From NCBI RefSeq assembly GCF_008932115.1, contig NZ_CP044543.1, forward strand, positions 2,486,501 through 2,550,500: a stretch of DNA of 64,000 bases. Reading direction: 5' to 3'. The notes beneath the pieces are model-generated. The model was not told where the DNA came from and did not search any database. It worked only from the letters and a program-made list of their open reading frames with translations. This document shows positions 7,844 to 15,615 of this stretch, in pieces (the first letter of the stretch is position 1; each line of letters starts with the position of its first letter). A program made the position numbers and the translations under genes. The DNA is from Bradyrhizobium betae. Its GTDB lineage: Bacteria > Pseudomonadota > Alphaproteobacteria > Rhizobiales > Xanthobacteraceae.

Positions 7844-9403
7844 TTACGCGAAGGCCTTTTCCAGCGTCGCGAAGATCACCGAAAGCGACTTGTCGTGGCG
7901 GGTCACCGGCGGCACCGGCCGATCGACCTTCATGAGCTGATAGACCGCCGTCTGCGCCGCGCGCACCGAATATTCGACCGTGAACACGACGTCCTCGGGG
8001 ATCTCGACGAACTGGCTGACGAAGGCGAGGTTGACCGAATTCGTGGGCACCGGCAACGGCCGGTCGGTGACGTGGCGCGGCATGAACATGCTGGTGATGT
8101 AGGGCATGCGGCAGGGAATGCAGATCGAATTGTCGAACACGCCCGCATCGAAATTCAGGTGCCCGCACAGCTCCTTCAGGATCTCCGCGCCGCCGCATTC
8201 GGACATCGGCTTGGCGACGAAATTGCCGACGCGGTCCGGATGCAGCGCGTAGCCCCAGAACACCTGCACGTCTCTCGGCTGGCCGGAGAAATGCGGCTGG
8301 TGATAGAGCACGACCGACAGCAGCCAGTTGGAATCCTTGAAGGTCACGAGGCCGCCGGTACCGGCCCTGTTGCCGGAGAACGCTTCCATCTTGTCGAAGA
8401 AGCGCGGATCGCGGCAGGTGACGGTGAACGACTGCCACCAGGATTCAGGGATCGAGGTGTTGAACGCGGACGGATTGCCGAATTCGGGACGCCCCTTCGC
8501 GATGGTCTCCCAGAGCGCCCAGCCCTGGCTGTCGGCCTTGGTCAGGCGGGGAGCCGGATCAGTCATGGAGCCGAGGCTGGACGCATCGGTCATCGAGCCG
8601 TTCTGGAAGAAGACGAGGTCGCCGTCATCGAGACGGACATTGGCGATGCGGCTGTCGCGGTCGAGCACGAGATTGCGCACACGCACGCGACCGTTCTCGT
8701 CTTCGAGCGTCATGTCGGTGACGCGGGTGCCGCGCACGAACTGCACGCCCTGCCGCTTGAGCCAGTCGGCAAGCGGCCGCACGATCGAGTCGTACTGATT
8801 GTAGACGGTGCGCTTGACGCCGGCGAGCGTCTCGATACGCGGGAATTCGCTCATGAAGCGGTGCAGGTAGCGCTTCAGCTCGACCGCGCTGTGCCAGGGC
8901 TGGAAGGCGAAGGTGGTCTGCCACATGTACCAGAAATTCGACTCGAAGAATCCGGCCGACAGCCAGTCGGTGATGCGGCTATCGCCGAGCGTCTCCTCCG
9001 AGGCCTCCGTGAGCCGCAGCAGCTCGAGCCGGTCACGCGCGGAGAAGCCCATATGCGAGACGTCGACCTTGAAGCGGTTGCGGTCGACCAGTCGCGCCTG
9101 CGAATGCGCCGGATTCTCCACGTTGAACGCAACGGTCTCGTCGCGCACGCTGAGGCCGGGACGTTCGAGCGAAGGAATGTCCGACAGCAGGTCCCAGGTG
9201 CATTCGTAGTGATCGGTGGTGAGCATGCGCCCGCCACGCAGCGAGTAGGCGCCGTTTGCGAGCTGCGCGCCGTCGAGGCTGCCGCCAACCAGTGGCTGCG
9301 CCTCGTAGATCACGATATCGCGACCCGTCACCTGCGCATCGCGGATCAGGAACGCCGCGCCCGCGAGCGATCCGATGCCACCACCGATGAAATACGCCTT
9401 CAT
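7844..9403 (-). CDS. ohyA: Oleate hydratase (MCRA family flavoenzyme)
   Basis: This 519-residue protein begins with an FAD-binding Rossmann motif (YFIGGGIGSLAGAAFLIRD) and continues with the conserved blocks of the myosin-cross-reactive-antigen family: GGRMLTTDHYECTWDLLSDIP, FWYMWQTTFAFQPWHSAVE, GSMTDASSLG, and near the C-terminus PCRMPYITSMFMPR and NLAFVSQFVEIPEDVVFTVE. The enzyme adds water to the cis-9 double bond of oleate to give 10-hydroxystearate; FAD has a structural role. The length is slightly short of the usual 550-590. The neighbouring acyl-CoA ligase gene, transcribed the same way 94 bp upstream, fits a fatty-acid role. Confidence 0.93.
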   Translation of the reverse strand: MKAYFIGGGIGSLAGAAFLIRDAQVTGRDIVIYEAQPLVGGSLDGAQLANGAYSLRGGRMLTTDHYECTWDLLSDIPSLERPGLSVRDETVAFNVENPAHSQARLVDRNRFKVDVSHMGFSARDRLELLRLTEASEETLGDSRITDWLSAGFFESNFWYMWQTTFAFQPWHSAVELKRYLHRFMSEFPRIETLAGVKRTVYNQYDSIVRPLADWLKRQGVQFVRGTRVTDMTLEDENGRVRVRNLVLDRDSRIANVRLDDGDLVFFQNGSMTDASSLGSMTDPAPRLTKADSQGWALWETIAKGRPEFGNPSAFNTSIPESWWQSFTVTCRDPRFFDKMEAFSGNRAGTGGLVTFKDSNWLLSVVLYHQPHFSGQPRDVQVFWGYALHPDRVGNFVAKPMSECGGAEILKELCGHLNFDAGVFDNSICIPCRMPYITSMFMPRHVTDRPLPVPTNSVNLAFVSQFVEIPEDVVFTVEYSVRAAQTAVYQLMKVDRPVPPVTRHDKSLSVIFATLEKAFA

Positions 9404-9497
9404 GACTTGCCTCGATTGCAGTTCGAATTTTCGCGGCGAGATTGCATGCGGGGCGGCGGCCGAGATTGCGCTGGATCAAGCGCCATGGGCGCTGCGT

Positions 9498-11333
9498 TCA
9501 AGAGGACGTGAGCGGCTTCTTCGCGTAGATCTGCGCGATCTCGTCCGCGAAGCGATGTTCGAGCGCGGGGCGCTTGTTCTTCAGGGTCGGCGTGAGCAGG
9601 CCCGCCGCAATGGTCCAGGGATCCAGCGTCCACCACACCGCGCGCGGCGTCGCGTAGGATGGATAGGCCTTCACCGCTGCCGCGATCCGCGCCAGCAGAG
9701 CCGCGCGCTCCGCCGCGCCGCCTTGCTTGCCGCTCGCCGCGAGCCTTTCCTTCTCCTGCACCCAGGCTTTCGCGTTGAGCACGACCAGTGCAGTGAGGAA
9801 CGGCCGCTGCTCGCCGACCACCAGCGCCTGCTCGAACAGCGGATCGGCAAGGATCGCGGTCTCGAGGTCGACCGGCGCGATCTTCTCGCCGGTGGAGGTG
9901 ACGAGGATGTCCTTGATGCGGCCGGTGATGGTGATGCGCCCGTCCTCGATGCGGGCCTGGTCGCCGGTGTGCAGCCAGCCGTCGGCATCCTTGACGCGGC
10001 GCGTCTCGTCCGGCTTGTGCCAATAGCCGAGCATCACGCTGGGGCCGCGCACCAGCAGTTCGTCGTTGTCGCCGAGCCTGACCTCGATGCCGTCGAGCAC
10101 ATGGCCGACCGAGTGCGGATCGTTGTCCTCGATGGTGTTGACGGAGACCACCGGCGAGGTCTCGGTCATGCCGTAGCCCTGGAGGACGTCGAGCCCGAGC
10201 GACAGGAACAGTCGGATGACGGGTTCGGCGATCGGCGCGCCGCCGGAGACCGCGACCTTCAGGCGCCCCCCAAGCTGCGCCAGCACCTTGTCCGCGACCA
10301 GCCGCTTGAGCAGCGGCCAGGCCAGCCGGTCACGCAGCGACAACGCACCATGTCCCTGCCGCGCGTCAAAGCGCCGGCCGCCAATGGCGAGCGTGAGATC
10401 GAGCAGCGCGCGCTCGACGGCGCCTGCCGTTGCGCGGTGCTGCATGATCAGCGCGTAGATGCGCTCATAGATTCGCGGCACAGAGATCAAGACCGTGGGC
10501 CGCACCTGCCTCAGGTCCTCCGACAACAGCGGCACCGATCGCGCATAGGCGACGCAGGCGCCGGCCGCGATCGGATAGTAATAGCCGCCGGTGCGCTCGA
10601 ACGTGTGCGAGAGCGGCAGGAAGGACAGGAAGACATCCTCCGTCGACGCCGCGATGCGATGCGCGATCGCCTTCACATTGGCGATGATGTTGTCATGCGA
10701 CAGCATCACGCCTTTGGGCCGTCCGGTCGTGCCCGAGGTATAGACGATGGAGGCGAGATCGTCCGGATTCACCGCCACGTCGGGCAGCGGCGCCGTCGCG
10801 CCCGGCGCGGAGGCGAGCCATTGGTCGAGCGCGACGATGCGCGCATCGGCCGCCGCAAGGCCGGTCGCGTCCGCACAGACGATGCGCTTGAGATGGTCCA
10901 GCTGCTGGCCGGTGGCCACGATGGTCTGCCAGCGCGCCAGCGAATCCACGAACAGCAGCAGCGCGCCGGAATCGGCGAGGATGTAGGCGATGCTATCGGG
11001 ATTGTCGACCGCATGCATCGGCACCGGCACCAGGCCGCGCGACAGCGCCGCCTGGTCCATCGCGACATGCGGGATGCCGTTCGGCATCAGGATCGCCACC
11101 CGCTCGCCGGGCGCAAAGCTTTCCGCGGCCAACGCCCGCCGCCAGAGCTCGAATTCGGCGTCGATCTCCTGCCAGGACTGGCCGACCCAGCGCCCCGCAT
11201 CCGCGTCGAAATGGCGATAGGCCTCGGCCGCCGGCGTCGCCTTGATGCGCCAGCGCAGCAGCTCCGGCAACGTCGTCACCTCGGCAAGCGCCTGTGCTTG
11301 ACTGATCGGCGGTTGACTGAGTAGCGCTGGCAT
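9498..11333 (-). CDS. Long-chain fatty acid-CoA ligase (AMP-forming)
   Basis: This 611-residue ANL-superfamily enzyme has the P-loop YTSGTTGRPKGVMLSHDN near residue 197, the adenine/acyl motif QGYGMTETSPVV and the hinge GWLHTGDQARIEDGRITITG. Domain order and length match bacterial long-chain acyl-CoA synthetases of the FadD15 type. It activates fatty acids to acyl-adenylate and then acyl-CoA. It precedes the oleate hydratase gene on the same strand. The two may form a unit that detoxifies or activates unsaturated fatty acids, which is an inference from position only. Confidence 0.92.
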   Translation of the reverse strand: MPALLSQPPISQAQALAEVTTLPELLRWRIKATPAAEAYRHFDADAGRWVGQSWQEIDAEFELWRRALAAESFAPGERVAILMPNGIPHVAMDQAALSRGLVPVPMHAVDNPDSIAYILADSGALLLFVDSLARWQTIVATGQQLDHLKRIVCADATGLAAADARIVALDQWLASAPGATAPLPDVAVNPDDLASIVYTSGTTGRPKGVMLSHDNIIANVKAIAHRIAASTEDVFLSFLPLSHTFERTGGYYYPIAAGACVAYARSVPLLSEDLRQVRPTVLISVPRIYERIYALIMQHRATAGAVERALLDLTLAIGGRRFDARQGHGALSLRDRLAWPLLKRLVADKVLAQLGGRLKVAVSGGAPIAEPVIRLFLSLGLDVLQGYGMTETSPVVSVNTIEDNDPHSVGHVLDGIEVRLGDNDELLVRGPSVMLGYWHKPDETRRVKDADGWLHTGDQARIEDGRITITGRIKDILVTSTGEKIAPVDLETAILADPLFEQALVVGEQRPFLTALVVLNAKAWVQEKERLAASGKQGGAAERAALLARIAAAVKAYPSYATPRAVWWTLDPWTIAAGLLTPTLKNKRPALEHRFADEIAQIYAKKPLTSS

Positions 11334-11493
11334 GACGTCCTTTCGAAACTTGATCGATTCCCGGTCTATCTGGGGCCTCGACCCTAGGCTAACCAGCCCT
11401 CGCCGCCTTGATCCTCAGCAAGGCCGCCATGCTTCGGAGCGCCGCCATGACGCGCGACCGTTGCATATCCCAAACACCACAGGTTTATCGCCG

Positions 11494-11554
11494 CTCTCGT
11501 GTCCCGGACGCGGCGCGGCACGAAGTGATGCGACGCAGAGCCGGGGCACGAGAG
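11494..11554. repeat. Dispersed palindromic repeat, family D
   Basis: CTCTCGTG at 11494 pairs with CACGAGAG at 11547, and GTCCCGGACGC with the internal GCAGAGCCGGGGC forms an imperfect extended stem. This is the only clear feature in the 310-bp gap 11334-11643; the rest shows no gene, and I see no firm promoter. Confidence 0.7.
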
Positions 11555-11643
11555 CTGTCCCGAAACGAGGGAAGATCGGCATTGCCCGCCAGTCCTATCG
11601 CCTCGCATACTACCCCAGCAAGCAAGCCTGAAGGCCGCCGTCC

Positions 11644-12219
11644 ATGCCCAATCCCCTCCCCGCCCTCATCGTCGTCGACGTCCAGCGCGCATTCGACGAA
11701 TGGGAGGCTGCGGGCAAGCGACGCAACAATCCGGATGCGGTCAAGCGCATCGTCGATCTGCTGACCGCGTTCAGGGCGCACGGCGCGCCGATCTTCCACA
11801 TCCGCCACGAAGGCACCAAGCCGAGCTCGTCGTTCCTGCCGTCGCGCTCCGGCTATGCGGTCAAGGACGAGGCGCACGAAGCGCCTGGTGAGGCGGTGAT
11901 CGTCAAGCGCGTCAACAGCGCCTTCATCGGCACCGACCTCGAAAGCCGGCTGCGTGCAGGCAATATCACCACGCTCGTCATCTGCGGCGCCACCACCAAT
12001 CATTGCGTGGAGACGACGACCCGGATGGCCGGCAATCTCGGCTTCGACGCTGCGCTCGTGCGCGATGCGACATGGACCTTCGACCGGATCGGGCCCGATG
12101 GCGACAGGCATTCGGCTGACGAGATCCACGCGATGACGCTGTCGAATCTCAACGGCGAATTCGCGCGCATCGTCACCACCAATGAAGTGATCGCATCGCT
12201 CGAAGCCATGCGACAATAG
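11644..12219 (+). CDS. Isochorismatase-family cysteine hydrolase
   Basis: This 191-residue protein is a single isochorismatase-like domain. The catalytic triad can be read: Asp12 in LIVVDVQRAF, Lys88 in AVIVKRVNSAF and Cys121 in GATTNHCVETTTR, with the non-proline cis-peptide region before the Cys. Such enzymes cleave amides, ureido groups or vinyl ethers; the nucleophilic Cys favours an amidase such as a nicotinamidase-like or carbamoyl hydrolase. There is no operon partner to suggest a substrate. Confidence 0.9.
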   Translation: MPNPLPALIVVDVQRAFDEWEAAGKRRNNPDAVKRIVDLLTAFRAHGAPIFHIRHEGTKPSSSFLPSRSGYAVKDEAHEAPGEAVIVKRVNSAFIGTDLESRLRAGNITTLVICGATTNHCVETTTRMAGNLGFDAALVRDATWTFDRIGPDGDRHSADEIHAMTLSNLNGEFARIVTTNEVIASLEAMRQ

Positions 12220-12335
12220 ATCGCGCGACGTTCCGCTATTCACATACGTTGATCGGAACTGATCTGCGTCGTTTCGACGCCGGAACGTGGCGGGCGCATG
12301 TCTGTTGTCACACCACGTTCAACTGGAGTGATGAC

Positions 12336-12641
12336 ATGAAGTATCTCTTTGTCGCGATGGCCGTCGGTGCTGCGGCGTTCGCAGGCGGATCCGCCAACGC
12401 GGCCGGCAAGGCCGGCGCGAAGCAAAAAGCGCCGACCGACATCAGCGCGCAGCACAGGCACCACCATCATGGCCATCGCCACCATCATCACTGGCGGCAA
12501 CACTACGGCCATCATCGTCCGCACTACCGGAGCTATGGCCATTATCCGCGCCACCACGGTTACTACGGCGGCGGACCGTACGGCTATTACGGCGGCGGTG
12601 GCCCCGGCGTGACCTTCAGCTTCGGCGGCAGCCGCTGGTGA
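12336..12641 (+). CDS. Small secreted His/Gly/Tyr-rich protein
   Basis: The best start is ATG 12336, preceded by GGAG at 12325; the frame is open further upstream without a site. The product has 101 residues. After a signal peptide (MKYLFVAMAVGAAAFAGG, then SANA) the chain has a dense histidine tract (HRHHHHGHRHHHHW) followed by HYGHH and Gly/Tyr repeats (GYYGGGPYGYYGGGGPG). It resembles short metal-binding or glycine-rich surface proteins of Bradyrhizobiaceae. Nickel, copper or zinc binding is plausible from composition alone. A strong terminator follows 8 bp after the stop. Confidence 0.75.
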   Translation: MKYLFVAMAVGAAAFAGGSANAAGKAGAKQKAPTDISAQHRHHHHGHRHHHHWRQHYGHHRPHYRSYGHYPRHHGYYGGGPYGYYGGGGPGVTFSFGGSRW

Positions 12642-12648
12642 GAGACAA

Positions 12649-12673
12649 GGCCCGCAGAGATGCGGGCCTTTTT
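12649..12673 (+). terminator. Rho-independent terminator
   Basis: GGCCCGCA (12649-12656), loop GAGA, TGCGGGCC (12661-12668), then five T. It ends the His-rich gene. The stem abuts the last codon of the convergent amine oxidase gene and may serve both, although the reverse direction has a weaker T-run. Confidence 0.92.
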
Positions 12674-13944
12674 CATCCGCCCAAGATCAGCCTCGCCGTC
12701 TCCAGCCCGCTCGCCAGTGCCGCCTCGACCGTGCCCATGTCGCTTCCGTGATAGAGCGCTTCGCCGGAGAACAGCACCGGGCCGTCGGCCTGCCCGAGAA
12801 AGGCCTGCGCCGCACGCGTCCGCGGCGTCGCCCAGGAATAGGCACCGCGTGCGAAAGGATCGTGCGCCCAGTTGGTCGCGGCAGCCGCCACGAGATCGCG
12901 CGCGATGTCATCGCGCGGCAGGCCGAAGATGGCGGCGAGCGAGCCCAGCCCGGCATCGATCAGCCCTTGCGGATCGAGGCCGTTCAGCTCCGTCGTCCGC
13001 GGGCCGCCGAACCAGCCGGTAAGAACAGGATGCTGATCCGGATACCGCGTCCACCATACCGGGATGGTCTGGTCCGACAGCAGGAAGGTCATGTCCGCGA
13101 GATCTTCACCCCGCTCGCGCCACCATGGCTGCGTGAACCGCAGCAGGATCTTGATGACGCTGCCGAAGCCGATGTCGTCCGCAGCCGCAGCTTTCGCGCG
13201 TGCGGCCGAGGGCAGAGCGATGTCGCGCAACAACGGCAACGGCACGGTGAGGAGGACGCGATCGCAGGCCTGCACGTCGCCGCTGGCGCAGCGGACCACC
13301 AGCGCGCCGCCCTCCTCCGTGATCGCCGACACCACGCTGCCAAAGCGGATCGCAACGCCATGCCTGCGGCATTGCTCCGCCAGAAAATCGATCAGCGCGC
13401 CATAGCCGCCGACGATGCGCGCCTGGGTGTGGTGCCCGCCGTCCATCCATTCCGCGCGCAGCGCCAGCGTCGAAGCGCGCTCGGGATCGGCGGCGTCGTA
13501 GCCCTCGACCATGCGCTCGATCGAATAGCGCAGCTGCGCATAGTCCTCGCCGGCAAAATGGCGGCGCAGGAAATCGGCGACCGTGAGGTCGTCCTTCAGT
13601 TGCCCGAGCACGGCATGCAGCTCGGCCTCGTGCGGATCGAGGCGATCCTCACGCGACAATCGGGTGCCGTCGAAGCTCCATTGCTGGCCTTCGATCAGCT
13701 GCGACGATAGCCCGGCCTCGCGCAGCAAGGCGCGCGTCACGGGCGCATCGCCATGGATGAATTCGGCGCCGGCGTCGGCGGGGTAGCCGAATTCCGACGC
13801 CGGCAGCGGATGGATCCGTCCGCCGCAGCGCTCGCGCGCCTCCAGGATCGTCACCGATTTGCCCGCACGCGCCAGCGCGCGCGCCGCCATCAGCCCGGCC
13901 GCGCCGGCACCGACGACGACGATGTGTTCCGATTGCCTGGACAT
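12673..13944 (-). CDS. Flavin-containing monoamine oxidase family protein
   Basis: This 423-residue FAD enzyme starts with the dinucleotide-binding motif IVVVGAGAAGLMAARALARA and LEARERCGGRI, the second motif of the amine oxidase family. The C-terminal FAD-contact block VLFSGEALYHGSDMGTVEAA is intact. It would oxidise a primary or secondary amine to imine with H2O2 formation. It is the last gene of an operon with the RibD-type reductase (8-bp gap) and the nitrobindin-like protein. Confidence 0.9.
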   Translation of the reverse strand: MSRQSEHIVVVGAGAAGLMAARALARAGKSVTILEARERCGGRIHPLPASEFGYPADAGAEFIHGDAPVTRALLREAGLSSQLIEGQQWSFDGTRLSREDRLDPHEAELHAVLGQLKDDLTVADFLRRHFAGEDYAQLRYSIERMVEGYDAADPERASTLALRAEWMDGGHHTQARIVGGYGALIDFLAEQCRRHGVAIRFGSVVSAITEEGGALVVRCASGDVQACDRVLLTVPLPLLRDIALPSAARAKAAAADDIGFGSVIKILLRFTQPWWRERGEDLADMTFLLSDQTIPVWWTRYPDQHPVLTGWFGGPRTTELNGLDPQGLIDAGLGSLAAIFGLPRDDIARDLVAAAATNWAHDPFARGAYSWATPRTRAAQAFLGQADGPVLFSGEALYHGSDMGTVEAALASGLETARLILGG

Positions 13945-13952
13945 GCCGATGC

Positions 13953-14654
13953 TTATCTGCTCACGCCGTTCTGGATCAGGTACCGCAGCAGCAAGACGCC
14001 GCCGCCAAGATCCCGCGTGCTTTCCAGCGTCATTGCGGTCAGCGGCGCGCGTTGCTCGCTGTCGGCCTCGGTTGAGTCGAACACGAAGGGGGCGCCCCTG
14101 GCACCGTCGATCGCGGGGCTAAGGATCAGGTTGAATTCGTCGATCAGGCCGGCGCGCAGGAACGCGCCATTGGCGACGCCGCCGCCCTCGACCAGCAGGC
14201 GCTTCACGCCGAGCTCGCGGTTGAGGATGTCCAGCGTCAGGGCCAGGTCGATCTCGGACTTGCCAGCAAAGATGTAGGACACGCCTTCAGCGCGCAGGCC
14301 GGCGAGGTGCGAATCCGGCACGCCCTCCGTCAGCACCACGACGATCGGATCGCCGCCGATGTCCGAGCGGCCCCAGCCGATCTTGCCGTGCGCATCGAGC
14401 ACGACGCCATAAGTCTTCGCATCGCGCCGCGCGATCCAGTTTTCGCGCGGAAACTTTTCGCTGGACGTTGCGGGATAGGGCTTGCCCTTGGCGAATTCCG
14501 AGCCGGTGACGCGGCCGATCACCCAGGCATCGCCGCCGAGTTCGTCATGAATCTTCTCGAACCAGTCACCGCCAACGCTCTTCGGACGCCAGCGGCTGGG
14601 ATGCGTGCGGCCATCCAGGCTGGAGGCCATCAGGCAGATGACGTAGGGCTTCAT
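13953..14654 (-). CDS. RibD C-terminal-type dihydrofolate reductase family protein
   Basis: The frame is open from 14705, but ATG 14654 (MKPYVICLMASSLDGRT) is the family start; the product has 233 residues. The segment PYVICLMASSLDGR and the later LLVEGGGVANGAFLRAGLID are the NADPH and substrate motifs of the RibD reductase domain. No deaminase domain is present, so it is not the bifunctional RibD. It probably reduces a pyrimidine or pteridine-like compound with NADPH. It lies between the nitrobindin-like and amine oxidase genes with short gaps (22 and 8 bp). Confidence 0.88.
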   Translation of the reverse strand: MKPYVICLMASSLDGRTHPSRWRPKSVGGDWFEKIHDELGGDAWVIGRVTGSEFAKGKPYPATSSEKFPRENWIARRDAKTYGVVLDAHGKIGWGRSDIGGDPIVVVLTEGVPDSHLAGLRAEGVSYIFAGKSEIDLALTLDILNRELGVKRLLVEGGGVANGAFLRAGLIDEFNLILSPAIDGARGAPFVFDSTEADSEQRAPLTAMTLESTRDLGGGVLLLRYLIQNGVSR

Positions 14655-14676
14655 GCAAAATCTCCGAACTTCTTTT

Positions 14677-15339
14677 TCACGCGGCCGGCCCGCCGCCTTT
14701 GGCACGATCGTTCACGATCACCGCGAGCGGATTGAGCTTCGGCGGAGCCACCATCTTGAGCGTGTTGCTGTCGTGATGATTGAACGGCGCGCCGCGGACG
14801 AACAACTCGGTCTGGATCAGATAGGTCCAGCTGCCGTCATCGTTGAAGCTGATGTCGCAGCGGTAAGAGTCGGTGCGGAAAGCCTGTTCGAGAAAATCGG
14901 TCGAGCAGATCCCGTAGGCGGTGTCGCCGCGCTTCGCCGTGACCGCGATCTTTCGATCGTCCGGCCTGGCGTTGCCGAACGCGAGCAGCACCTGCCCGCG
15001 CGGGATCGCCAGCGTCTGCATGATCAGCCCGGTCGCAGGCTCCCACAGCCAATAGCCGACCTGGTCGTGGAAGGTAATGTCTTCCTCAGGGGTGTTGATG
15101 TGAATGTGATAGCGCAGCCCGTAGAGCAACTGCGGCCCGTTGGCCTGCGGATCGATCGGGTCCATCCGGATGTGCTCGATGAAGGTACGCCGCTCCGGCC
15201 CCTCCGCCTTTGGATTGACGTCGATGCCCTTGTCCGCCTGCCAGACCCCGGCAAGACGGCGGAGCGGGCCGAGATTGGCGAGTCCGTCGGGCGAGACGTC
15301 CTCGGGTTCGGTGAAGATGTCGGCGGGAAGGGGGAGCAT
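14677..15339 (-). CDS. Nitrobindin-like heme-binding beta-barrel protein (FABP-like)
   Basis: ATG 15339 (MLPLPADIFTEPEDVSPDGL) is preferred over the upstream open frame, giving 220 residues. The LGPLRRLAGVWQADKG motif opens the barrel, as in the THAP4/nitrobindin-like family (L-x-G-x-W). Later blocks (DITFHDQVGYWLWEPATGLIMQ) show alternating strand character. Members form ten-stranded barrels, some of which bind heme or fatty acids. Conservation of the axial His is not clear, so heme binding is unproven. First gene of the operon continuing to RibD-like and amine oxidase genes. Confidence 0.82.
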   Translation of the reverse strand: MLPLPADIFTEPEDVSPDGLANLGPLRRLAGVWQADKGIDVNPKAEGPERRTFIEHIRMDPIDPQANGPQLLYGLRYHIHINTPEEDITFHDQVGYWLWEPATGLIMQTLAIPRGQVLLAFGNARPDDRKIAVTAKRGDTAYGICSTDFLEQAFRTDSYRCDISFNDDGSWTYLIQTELFVRGAPFNHHDSNTLKMVAPPKLNPLAVIVNDRAKGGGPAA

Positions 15340-15477
15340 GGGGGCCTCGCGTCGTTGCGGGAAGCAGCAATAGCACAAGGATGGCGCGAATCGACTGCAA
15401 TGGAACCAGATGCCGCCCTGCGCGTTATAGGCCCTTGAGTAAGAGTCCTTGAATGGGGCTCGATTGGGCAGGATATC

Positions 15478-15589
15478 CAAGTCACTTGTTTCAAGTCACT
15501 TGTTTCAAGTCACTTGTTTCAAGTCACTTGCCTCAAGTCACTTGCCTCAAGTCACTTGCCTCAAGTCACTTGCCTCAAGTCACTTGCCC
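15478..15589. repeat. Tandem array of eight 14-bp units, each an interrupted palindrome
   Basis: Eight head-to-tail units start at 15478, 15492, 15506, 15520, 15534, 15548, 15562 and 15576. Every unit holds an invariant CAAGTCACTTG (CAAGT and ACTTG around one C). Only the three-base spacer varies: TTT in units 1-3, CCT in 4-7, CCC in 8. The array ends about 26 bp before the probable start of the histidine kinase gene. On the minus strand it gives eight CAAGTGA words, the same word found in front of both LuxR genes downstream. Confidence 0.95.
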
Positions 15590-15615
15590 ATGGTCACGCG
15601 TCGCGAGGGGGTCCG

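Noticed and set aside
9375..11324. 649-codon plus-strand frame opposite the acyl-CoA ligase
   Set aside because: The minus strand contains complete ANL motifs; the plus frame is compositionally biased and motif-free.
15478..15589. CRISPR-like array
   Set aside because: Units are 14 bp with 3-base spacers, far below CRISPR repeat and spacer sizes, and no cas genes are present.
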